Below, piece by piece: positions 10,401 to 20,100 of a stretch of DNA of 64,000 nucleotides (the first letter of the stretch is position 1; the number at the start of each line of letters is the position of its first letter). This DNA comes from Granulicella aggregans (GTDB lineage Bacteria; Acidobacteriota; Terriglobia; Terriglobales; Acidobacteriaceae). Below the pieces are notes generated by a model. It was not told the origin of the DNA, ran no database searches, and saw only the letters and a program-made list of their open reading frames with translations. The stretch covers positions 1,054,001 to 1,118,000 of the forward strand of contig NZ_JAGSYE010000002.1 of the NCBI RefSeq assembly GCF_025685565.1, read 5' to 3'. The translations under genes and the position numbers were made by a program.

Positions 10401-10602
10401 GCGAGGTGAAGCGATTGAACTCTTCGACGATAACGTGCCGACCTACGCCTACTTCCCGCTGGTCTACTACTATCAGGGACGCGCGAGACAGGACATGAAG
10501 ATGGCAACCTTCTCGGACTCTTACAAGAACTATCTCAGCACTCGCGGACAGTCTTCGGATGATCCGCTGGCGTTCGAAGTTCGGCGTATGGTCGGCCAGT
10601 AG
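7480..10602 (+). CDS. Membrane Ser/Thr protein kinase with C-terminal TPR region
   Basis: A 1040-residue Hanks-type kinase. Residues 1-115 are a low-complexity Ser/Pro/Val-rich leader with no clear domain. The kinase domain starts near residue 121 (GRYEILQLLGQGGMGAVYKA, Gly-rich loop), has the invariant Lys in VAVKVIRP, the catalytic loop HRDLKPANI near 245 (an RD kinase) and DFGLAR near 264, and includes a GTMEYMSPEQ activation-loop end. A single transmembrane helix follows at about 408-428 (VGVAGVLVAAIAGGSSWYFL). The outer part has a beta-rich segment and then a long helical region with TPR-like repeats (about 590-1000). In Acidobacteriota such kinases are numerous and their ligands unknown. 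A FHA-domain phosphatase gene lies 11 kb downstream and could in principle read its phosphorylation, but no direct link is visible. Confidence 0.92.
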   Translation: MDDAFSGNDKSRVPEESASRDANVAVDSKSPDSSLPPNRRDLAAMLQDAGETVVSAVPSGVGSGSPAVTVPPRMETGAATLVSSAETVVSVSPIRQGETPKGANAPFLGGILLEIGTVLGGRYEILQLLGQGGMGAVYKAADREVERIVAVKVIRPEMASNPEILARFKQELLLSSKVTDRNVIRIYDLGEAQGVKFITMEYMEGENLHSLLKARGKLEVAEAVEIVEQVASGLAAAHREGIIHRDLKPANIMRDKSGRVVVMDFGLARTFSGDGMTQTGMMLGTMEYMSPEQAQGMDVKASSDIFTVGLILYELLTGITPFQAETAIASLLMRTQKRAAPLVDVDRNIPGTLSNIVAKCLEKEPAKRYQNAEELDADLRVWQGRSAGKTITAPAARRDRRVGSVPWLRVGVAGVLVAAIAGGSSWYFLGKHKAAGTSTAHGPVSVLIGDFENHTGDSVLDSTLEPMLGVAMEDASFINVYSRGDARKIAKKLPNPTDVLDEQTSRLVAINQDINAVITGDISHRGEQYDISAIALDTHTGNVLAKAEVTVADKQQILSELPKLAIPIRQALGDTTTDSVKFDKVSGGFTAKSLEAVHYDSLGVDQQFAGKFQEAFNSFKKSAEEDPQFARAYTGMAAMSQNLGRTADAVKYMKLAMQNKDRMTERELYRNQGLYYLTTGESKECVDQYTQLVTRYPADRVGWNNLANCYTQLRNAPKALEAARHAVEIVPKGVGQRLNLAFIAAFAGDFSTSEKEARTALEISPTSAQGQLVLAEAKTGQGQIDAAANSYRQLEKTGAPGSSTAADGLADLAAYQGNYAEAARILTQGAATDAAAKDTDNAARKYAALANIEELQGHQPAALTDMAKALAASQSLQIQMLAGMLYVEAGDLAKAQKAATGLAAQKSTEPQAYSKIIQGLIALKKKDAKAAVTQITAANSVLDTWIGHFELGRAYLEAAAFQEASAEFDLCLKRRGEAIELFDDNVPTYAYFPLVYYYQGRARQDMKMATFSDSYKNYLSTRGQSSDDPLAFEVRRMVGQ

Positions 10603-10655
10603 ACGAACACGGTTCTTCTACGCGCCAGTCCATCTCGCAACTGGAGAGTGAAGCG

Positions 10656-11060
10656 ATGGTACGCACGGAGTTGTTCCGATTAAATGGTGTCTTGGAGCGG
10701 GACCCCGCTATCGATGCGTGGATGAACGACCATGACGGCGAATTGGGAGCGATCGCCCGCCGCTGGTTCGAGGCGATGAGAGAGTGCGGAGACGAGGTCC
10801 GCGAGCTTCTGCATGACGGTTGCCCGAATGCCTGCTTCGGAGACGCTGCCTTTGGCTATGTGAATGTATTTACCTCACACGTGAACGTAGGGTTCTTTCA
10901 AGGTTCGGCTCTGCCGGACCCGGCCCGCCTGTTACAGGGTAACGGCAAGTTCATGCGCCATGTGAAGTTGAGACCAGGCGAAGAGTTAGACTCCGCTGCC
11001 CTGAGTCAGCTCATCGCTGTAGCTTATTCGGATATCAAGTCACGCGTCGAACGTGGCTAG
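10656..11060 (+). CDS. DUF1801-like small protein
   Basis: A 134-residue soluble protein with no signal peptide. It has the order typical of DUF1801/YdhG-like proteins: an N-terminal helix pair (DAWMNDHDGELGAIARRWFE), a short beta segment with FGDAAFGYVNVFTSHVNVGF, and a C-terminal KLRPGEELDSAALSQLI helix. Related proteins have an iron-chaperone-like fold, but function is not established. A GGAGAGTGAAG ribosome site precedes the ATG at 10656. It lies 53 nt after the kinase gene in the same direction, so they may share a transcript. A strong hairpin follows, shared with the convergent giant gene. Confidence 0.7.
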   Translation: MVRTELFRLNGVLERDPAIDAWMNDHDGELGAIARRWFEAMRECGDEVRELLHDGCPNACFGDAAFGYVNVFTSHVNVGFFQGSALPDPARLLQGNGKFMRHVKLRPGEELDSAALSQLIAVAYSDIKSRVERG

Positions 11061-11066
11061 CTTTGA

Positions 11067-11105
11067 ACCTTGCCGTGTCAGGCTGGATACCTGCCACGGC
11101 AAGGT
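11067..11105. terminator. Bidirectional terminator between convergent genes
   Basis: Perfect 11-bp arms accttgccgtg (11067-11077) and cacggcaaggt (11095-11105), with an inner cagg/cctg pairing, lie between the stops at 11060 (+) and 11109 (-). The symmetry allows it to end transcripts from both sides. Confidence 0.65.
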
Positions 11106-11108
11106 CTC

Positions 11109-14100
11109 CTAATTCCCCTTACCCGAAAGCGACACCGTCTGCGTTCCCCCTCCGGCCTGAGCATTATCAACAACGACCAGGCTGGCGTTGAATGTGCCAG
11201 TCGCCGCAGGCGTAAACTTCACCGCAACCGTACAGTTCGCCCCGGCGGCCAGTGAGCTGCCACAGTTGTTAGTTTGCGCGAAGTAGCCCGCGTTCGTACC
11301 GGTCACGCTGATGCCGGTCAGGCTCAGAGGCGTCCCTCCCGGATTGCCGAGGGTCACGCTCAGCGTGCTGCTGGTGGCGTGTTTGATCGTCCCAAAGTTC
11401 AGGCTCGATGGATTGAGGTTCGCCACAGGATAGATCACCTGGGCACTCAGCGTGACCGGCTGCGGGCTGCCCGGAGCATTGCTCATGATCTGCAGCGTCG
11501 CGGTCTGAGGCGTGTAGAAGGGGCCGGCGAGAAAGGCGATGGTGACATAGCAACTCTTGCCTGCCGCCAACGGCTTCGGGCAGAGACTGAGCGCTATGAA
11601 CTCGTTCGAGTTTCCTCCCTTCACGATCGAAAGAATGGGATCGTTGATCGTTACCGGCGCAGTTCCGATATTGCTCACCGTGATGGTCTGAGTTGAAATA
11701 GCACCCAGGTACATCGTCCCGAAGTTGATCGAAGTGGTCGAGAGCGAGAGCAGCGGCCCGGTCGCTGTTACCGTCTTCGTCACCGTCACTGCGGGCGCGT
11801 AGTTCGAGTTGCCCGCTTGGTTGGCGATCACTGAGCAAGTTCCCGTGCTGTTGGTCATATTGTAGGTCGCGCCGGTATTGCTGCAGACCCCTGCGCTGGT
11901 GAAGATGACGGGGTTACCGCTCGCACCGCCCGTGGCTGCCACCGTGAAGGTGCTGTTGTAGGATGCGCTAGCCGGAGGATTGGTGGTGAACGCAATTGTC
12001 TGGCTCACCGGAGCCAGCACCACTGTGACTGTGGAGCTGGTGACCGGATTATAGTTGGCGTTGCCGGCCATGGTTGCCGTTACCAGACAGGTGCCGGTTC
12101 CGCTATTGGCCGTCAGTCGCGCGCCAGAGACGGTGCAAGCTCCGCCCGGGGCAACAGCGTAGGTCACGGCTCCGTTCGTCGTTCCGCCTGTGACACTCAA
12201 CGTCTCGCTCTGATTGAACGTCAGCGGAGACGCCGCATTCAGCGTCAGAGCTGCCTGGGCAGCTGGCTGAATCGTCAGCGTACCGTTCACGTAGAGGAAC
12301 GAGTAGTTTGCTGTAGCCAGCGTACCGGTCGATACCGTGATCGGATAGCTGCCCACGTTGCTCGTTGTCGTAGCTGTCGTCGAGAGCCCCGGTGCGCCAT
12401 TTACTACTGAGGCGCTGTCGTTCTTGACGAAGCCGCTATAGCTGGACGTCAGCGTTGGCAGTGGCTGTCCGTACGTGCCCGTGAGATTCGTCGCCGTTAC
12501 CTTCAGAACCGCCGGATAGACGGTGAACGACTGGGTCAGCGAAGCCGCACTATACGTGCTGTTGCCCGCTGCCGACGCCGTGATCGAGCACACGCCGACT
12601 CCGCTGATGCTACCGTCCGTCTTGCATGGGCCGGAGGCCATGAAGGTGACCGGCAGCCCCGAAGACGAGGACGCGCTCAACGAGAACGAGTTGCCGTACT
12701 GTGCGTTCGGCAGGGTGGCGAAGTTGATCGTCTGCGACTGCAGGCTGGAGCCCGTGGGCAGGACCATGAACGTTCCGGACACCGAGTTCGCCGCATTGAA
12801 CGTAGTCGAACCCGGCTGCGAAGCGGTGACCGTGCAGCTTCCCGTACCGCTAAGAGCAAGGGTCGCGGAAGACACGTTGGCTGCGAATGCCTGGCTTGCG
12901 ATCGTGCATGATCCCGTGGTGCTGAAGACCACCTGCAGCCCGTTCGGGACGCCGCTCGACATCGCAGTCGCGGTGACCGCCGGAGAGCTTGTGATCGGGA
13001 CGGAACTGGGCAACGGGCCAAGCGTAATCGTCTGATCATTCTTCAGCACCGCCGGTGCCGACAGCGGACTGGAGCGTTGTGTGCCGCCGGTGGTGTCTGG
13101 AACCAGCGTCGTCGTCACGGTGTAGACCACCGTCTTTGCAGTCAGGTCCGGGTTGGTGTCGGTGAACTCGGTCGCGGGCGGATTTCCATTCACGCCGCTG
13201 ACGCTGCCAATCACGATCGGAGTCGCTCCATCCGAGCTGCGATAGATCGTGTACGTGGCGACCACTCCGAACGCGGGAGCCTTCCAGGTAATCCTGACGC
13301 CGGCGGGCGTCACCGTCTCGACAGGTACGGTGGGTACGCGAACGACCGAGTTCGCCGTCTCATAGGTCAACTCGTTCGTCATCGGGCCACCACTGCCAGA
13401 CGTGTTGCTGGGCACACTGGCAAGCGGAGTGCTCGAAGAGCCGATGCCGAGGTTGACGCTGCCACCGTTGCCTAGAGTGACCACGCCACCGCTGCCGAGT
13501 GTGACGTTGCCGCCACTGCCCAGCGTGATCGTACCGCCGCTGCCAAGGGTGATGTTGCCGCCGCTGCCAAGAGTGACGTTTCCGCCGCTACCGAGAGTCA
13601 CGTTGCCGCCGCTGCCAAGGGCGATGGTTCCACCACTGCCCAGAGTAACGTTGCCGCCACTGCCGAGCGTCACATTGCCGCCGCTACCAAGAGTGACCGT
13701 TCCACCGCTGCTTCCGAAGGTGTAACTGCCACCAGCGCCAATGGTGATTGGAGCTCCGCCGCTGCCAAGGGTGATGGTTCCACCGCTGCCGAGGGTGACG
13801 TTGCCGCCGCTGCCAAGCGTCACATTGCCACCGCTGCCCAGAGTGATGGTTCCGCCGCTGCCAAGCGTCACATTGCCACCGCTGCCAAGCGTCACGTTGC
13901 CACCGCTGCCAAGCGTGATCGTACCGCCGCTGCCCAGAGTGACATTGCCGCCACTGCCGAGCGTCACATTGCCGCCGCTGCCGAGAGTAATCGTACCGCC
14001 AGCACCCAGCGTCGCCGTGCCGCCGCTACCCAGAGTGACATTGCCGCCACTGCCGAGTGCAACGTTGCCGCCGCTGCCGAGGGTCACGGTCCCACCGCTG

Positions 14101-17100
14101 CCGAGCGTGACGTTGCCACCGCTGCCAAGGGTGACGTTGCCGCCGCTGCCAAGGGTGATCGTGCCACCGCTGCCAAGGGTCACGTTGCCACCGCTACCCA
14201 GCGTGACATTGCCGCCACTGCCAAGCGTGATCGTGCCGCCGCTGCCTAGAGTGACGTTGCCACCACTGCCAAGGGTGACGTTGCCGCCGCTGCCCAGAGT
14301 GATGGTCCCGCCGCTGCCCAGAGTCACATTGCCACCACTGCCCAGCGTCACGTTGCCGCCGCTGCCAAGGGTGATCGTCCCGCCGCTGCTGTCGATGGTG
14401 TAGCTGCCGCCCGTCGAGGGTATGGTTACGGTGCCGCCGCTACCGAGAGCGATGGTGCCACCACTGCCTAGTGTGACGTTGCCGCCGCTGCCCAGCGTTA
14501 CGTTGCCGCCACTACCCAGCGTAATCGTCCCACCGCTGCCCAATGTGACATTGCCGCCACTGCCGAGAGTGACGTTGCCGCCACTGCCCAGGGTGATCGT
14601 CCCACCGCTACCCAATGTCACATTGCCGCCACTGCCGAGCGTGACGTTGCCACCGCTGCCAAGAGTGATGGTTCCGCCGCTGCCCAGCGTCACATTGCCG
14701 CCACTTCCAAGCGTCACGTTGCCGCCGCTGCCAAGTGCTATGGTACCCCCACTGCCCAGCGTCACATTGCCGCCCGCGCTGATGTTCAACGGAGCTACCG
14801 AAGAGCCGAACGAAAGCTGCGTGGCCAGCGCCGCGAACTCGCCGCCCGTCGCACCCACCTGGCGCAGATCCAAGGCACCAAGGTCGTTGAAGCCTCGCTC
14901 CTGCGTTTGCAGAGTTCCGATCCCGTTGAGATCCTGCCCGCTCGACCACGCCGGAGCGATGGGTGAGACGGACGAATTCACGCGATAGATCGATTCGCCT
15001 GCCAGCGGAGTGCCATCGCAATGCAGCGTCGCAGGGCTGGCCAGCGTGCCTGTGGTGAATGGAACGTACCAGGACGATGTCGGGAACGTCGCTGCATCTC
15101 CCAATGCGTCTGTCAGTTGGGTCACCGAACCCGCCGTGCTCTCGTTCAACGTGTTCAGCGCCTGGTTTGAGAATGCGATCGTTCCATTCGACCCCACCCC
15201 ATCCAACTGGAACAGGTAGTTCATGATGCTCTGATAGTTCGGCTTGCAATTCGCTTCAAACGTCGGAACGTAGCTGTTGGTCGTATCGTAGTAGAGGCCG
15301 CCGTGGCTCAGGCCGAGCGTGTGGCCAATCTCATGGAAGAGCGTGCCAGCTACTACAGTGGCCTTCTTGCTCATGTCCTGGCCCGGAGCCGTCAGCCAGA
15401 GACCGAGGGTCACTGCGGAGTCCGCGCCGCCAAGGTCGGAGTAACCGGAGATACTGGTAATTGTCCCGGATGTGAGGCCAATCACCGGCTCCGGCAGAGT
15501 GTTGTTGGGATAGCTCCAGTTCGTAACGCCCGGAGTTGCCACGGTGATCGTCTTGGTGTCCGCGCAGCTCGTCGTGTTGTAGATCCCGTTGAGGCTTGGA
15601 TTTCCAAGCACGCCGCCAAGCGTGATGCGGCTCGGGCAGGCGCTGATGCCGGTGCCGCGATCGGCGGTGACAATCGTCGTCACACCGTTTACCACATTGA
15701 TTGACGTGAGCGTTCCGAAGCGCGTGTTGTAAGCAGGGATCGCCAGCGAGTGGCCGAAGAGAACGTAGTGATAGCTGTCCTTCTGCCCGTAGGGGAAGCG
15801 CGTGGTGCAGTCTCCGCCCGAGAGGCAGGAAGCAAGATTGCGGGGATAAAGCTTCGAGAACTCGAGGCTGTTCTTCCATCCGATGACTCCCGGCTGGCCT
15901 GGGAACTGGCAGAGCGTCGCGGGAGTGGTGGCCAGGTCGTCGGTGCAGGTCGTCTCCGGCACGGCGTTTCCAACCTGGAGATGCAGCACCACTCCGGACT
16001 GGGCAAACGCCTGCTGCACCATCACCAGAGGATCATTGCCGCTAGCGTCCGGCGAGGGAAAGAGATTCTCCTGGGTGGGATCGCACGAGCCGCTAGCGAG
16101 AACGGCACCGCACATGTAATCCATCTGCACGAACAGGTCTTTCTGGCCGTGCTTCGCTCCCGGCAATCCTACCCAGGTGCTGGTCTTCACGTCGTAGTAG
16201 CCTGGCTGGCCTGCGTGGAAGTCGCCCGCTGCCGGGCCAGACTTCCAGGCGTCCAGGATTCCATCGTTGTCGCTGTTATTGACCAGCGTGCTGAGAATCA
16301 CTGCGGCGTAAGCGCCTGGAGCATTCAGCGTCGCGCTGTATTGGTTCGATTGCCCCAGCGTTACGGTGTTCACGCCGTTGTTCCAGACTCCGCCGGAGGC
16401 GAAGAGGTTGGTGTTCTTGCCGGTGCCATTGGCTCCGCCTACTGCGTCGTAGAAGCCCTGAACCACCTGGGTCGCAGAGCTCGCGGGCTGTGCCGCGCCG
16501 TCGTAGATGATGACCGACTTCAGGGGGAAGTTCGGAGACAGGACACGATAGACGAGCACCAGGCTCGCACCCTCGGTGAGTGGGTAGGTGCTTCCGCCGC
16601 TGTCAGGCAGAGAAACGGTGTACGGTCCCGAGACGATGCGAATCCCATTTGCGCCGACCGGAAGGTAGATATTGACGCTGGCACGATAGGAGCGGAGCGT
16701 ACCGGTAACGGCACCGTCGGTGTAGTTCGGAATGTCACTGCCGATCTGCTGGCCGACGATGGAATAGCCGTTGAAGGTGCCATTCGTGGATGAGGCCGAT
16801 GCGGTGTTTTCCAGCGACTCCCAATAAAGGAAGGCGTCGACGACGTCAGCACCGTCAGGAATACCCTGGGCGCTTTGCGTCGCGCTGGGAATGGTGATGG
16901 TTCCGGTGGCAATGCCGTTCTTGCCGGTCCCGCGCAGCGTCACTCCCGCCGAGACGTAATCGCCCGTCAGGAAGTAGTTGTTTTCGAGCAACAGCGGGTT
17001 GGGTGAAGGCTGTTGCGGAAGGCCGCTCGATACGAGCAGGTTGACCACCGACCCGACCGCGACCTGCGTTCCGGCTACTGGGTTTTCGCTGATGATGGTG

Positions 17101-20100
17101 CCTGCGGGAACGGTCTGGCTGGATGCGGTCGACACGTTTCCCAGCCCCAGACCTACCGTGGAGAGTGGTGTAGCCGCGGCCGTTTGTGCCTGCCCAACCA
17201 CGTTGGGGACGGCGACGGTACCGGCCACTCCATTGGTCGCTCCGATCCCGAAGATCGGGACCGTCTGTGTACCAGGAGTGACGCTGGTCAGACTGTTGTC
17301 GGTAAAGATCGCAGAGCCTGAGAAGAAGGTCGCGCTCTGCGGCGTGAAGCTAAAGCTCTCTCCGCAGCTTCCGCCTGGAGCCAACGGAAGGCTTGTGGAG
17401 CAATCGGGGGTTGAGTTCTCTGTAAAGCTTGTACCTAGGTTGAACGCGACCGAGCCCGTCAGCGGCTGGTTGCCGACGTTCTGAACCGTGAACGCAACCG
17501 GACTGTCCGAGCTTGTGCTGCCGACGTTCGTCGTGGCAAAGCTGATCGCAGGCGGCTGCGAGCGGTTGACGACCACCAGGCTCGACAGCGCATTGTCCGC
17601 GATGAGAACAGAGCCCGCCGCATCCACCTTGATGCCGGCAGGAATAGACAGGCCACTCGTCGGCACCGTCGTCTGCACACCGCTTGGAGTAATCTCCAGA
17701 ATCACGTTGGCGGACTGATCCGAAACGTAGACATCGCCAGCCGCATCCACAGCCACGCCATTGCCTGCTACCAATCCAGTAAACGGAACGGAGGTCTGCA
17801 CTCCAGCAGGTGTCACCTTATACACCGTCTCGTTTCCTGCACTGAGAAAGAAGAGGTTCCCTGCAGCATCTACGGCTGGATAGTAGGGATTGCTCACTCC
17901 CGTCGAAGCTACCGTGGTCTGCACGCCATTGGGCGTAACCTTGATGACCTGGTTATCTTGCTGGTCGGTGATGAACAGATTGCCAGCTCCGTCCACCGCA
18001 ACACCGGTCGTTCGGCCCAAACCGGTTGTGGGCACGATGCTTTGAGCGCCACCGGGCGTGATCTTCACGATGTCATGGTTGTTCGTGTCCGCAAGGTAGA
18101 CGTTCCCTGCTCCATCCAAGGCCACATCGTAGAAACCGGCTGAGCCCATACCGGACACTGGAATCACCGTCTGGACGCCCGAGGGGCTTATCTTCGTCGC
18201 CCCGCCGCCGCCCGCCATGTAGATATTGCCTGCCGCATCCTTGGCTACGCCGGCTGCACCCGTAGGCACCAACGCGCTGGTCTGCGCGCCGGGGCTAAAC
18301 GCGATCGCGGAATCCTGACCCACACCGTATATCGGGGTCGTCGCCAACAGGTTGCCGGCATTGTCGAATAGCTGCACCGCCCCCATACGCAAGCCAGGGG
18401 CGAGCGGGGCAAAGTTGACATTCACCGTGCAGGAATTGCCTCCGGCCACAGTCCCGGTGCAAGTACTTCCGCTGCCAAGTGAAAAGTCGAGGCCGGTAAG
18501 ACCCTGTGTCACCACCTTGATCGCGCCAACCGCCGTGGTCGTTGCAAGGTTGTAGGTCACGGGCATCGTGGCGGCGCAACCCTGCTGAGTGCTCCCGGCG
18601 GGGCAGACATTGATGTTGCCGAAGTTTGGATTGACGAAGCTCGCGGTAACATTTGCAACCTGAGTAACGAGTACGAAGCAAGTGGGACTGACTCCCGAAC
18701 TCGCGCATGCACCACCCCAGCCCAGAAACTCCGAGCTTCCTGTCGCGCTTGCTGTCAGCGTCACCAGGGCGCTTGAAGGTAGGCTCGCGGTACAGGTCCC
18801 GGACGGTGTTCCGTTTGCTTCGCTACAGTTGATGGCACCGCTTAGATCGGTCACCGTTCCCGAGCCCGAACCAATCTCCGCCACGGTAAATTGGAAGAAG
18901 CTCTGGACTGGCTTTGCCCCAAAACCGAGGAGGGAGACAGACTGTGCCGCATTCGCGGAGTTCAGAGCGTTGTCGTAGAAGATGGCCGTTCCGGCCTGCG
19001 GCTGGGTATAACTCTGGGGTGCAAACTGGATCGTCGTGTTACAGGCCTGGCCTGGTGTCAGCGCGAAGCTTGCCATGCAGTCTGCGGGCGAGCCTTGCCC
19101 GGCTACCTGCGAGTAAGCGGTTCCGGAGACGACCAGACCTGAACCGGCGGCATCGAGAGGCTGGTTGCCGATGTTCTGCAGCTTGACCGATTGACTGGTC
19201 ATATTTCCCAAGACAACGGTGCCAAAGTTTAGCGATGGGGACTGTGATTGGTTGATCTCAAGGACCTGTCCGGCGTTCGTCTCCGGGATAAAGAGGTCCC
19301 CTTGTGCATCCACCGCGACAGCAACGGTAAAGATTCCGCTAAGAACGGAGGTCTGGCAAGTGCTAACTGTGCATCCTGCCGGAACTTCGACCACATTCTG
19401 GGTGCCTTCGTCCGCGACAAAGACATCGCCAGCCGCATCCACCGCCACGCCCACCGGCTGATTCCACCCCTGACCTACTTTTATCTGGCAGCTACTGTTA
19501 GCGCAGCCAGCCGGCACCTCGACAACTTGCTTAAGCCCAAAATCAGCGACGAAGAGGTCGCCAGCCGCATCGACCGCAACACCGACGGGATTCGCACCGG
19601 CTGGGTTATACACGACCGTCTGGCAGGCAGCCGTCGTGCAGCCAACTGGGACCTCCACAACCTGGTTCCCGGTAAAGTCGCTGATGAACACGTTGCCCGG
19701 CCCATCCACCGCGACACCTAACTGAGCGGCTAGACCAACACCGACCGTCGTCTGGCACGAAGCGGTGGTGCAACCCGCCGGAACCTCGACCACCTCGTTC
19801 AAATTGTTGTCCGCGATGTAGACGTTCCCTGCTCCGTCGACGGCCATGCCCTGCGGATAGTTCAGGCCCACGCCCACGGAACTCACCGTGCCATTCGCCG
19901 CGACCTTAACGACCTGGTGGGTCGCCGTATCCGAGATGAACACGTTGCCTGCCGCGTCCACTGCCACCCCTTCAGGCTTGGTCAGGGGATAGCTCGCCGT
20001 TGTGTTCACGAGGCTTTGCGTCCCTGGCGCAATCGCGGCTGCCGGTCCCTGCCCGACGCCATACACAGGAATGTTCAGAGCGACCCCGACCTGACCGGGA

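Noticed and set aside
13440..14784. CRISPR-like or RTX repeat
   Set aside because: The 24-bp units are contiguous with no spacers, so not CRISPR. The peptide lacks the Asp of RTX nonapeptides and its period is 8 residues.
13402..14988. Long plus-strand frames encoding Pro/Leu repeats (PPLPRVTLPPLP)
   Set aside because: They are the antisense of the 24-bp GGNVTLGS array in the giant gene. They have no ribosome sites, and the repeat phase alone keeps them open.
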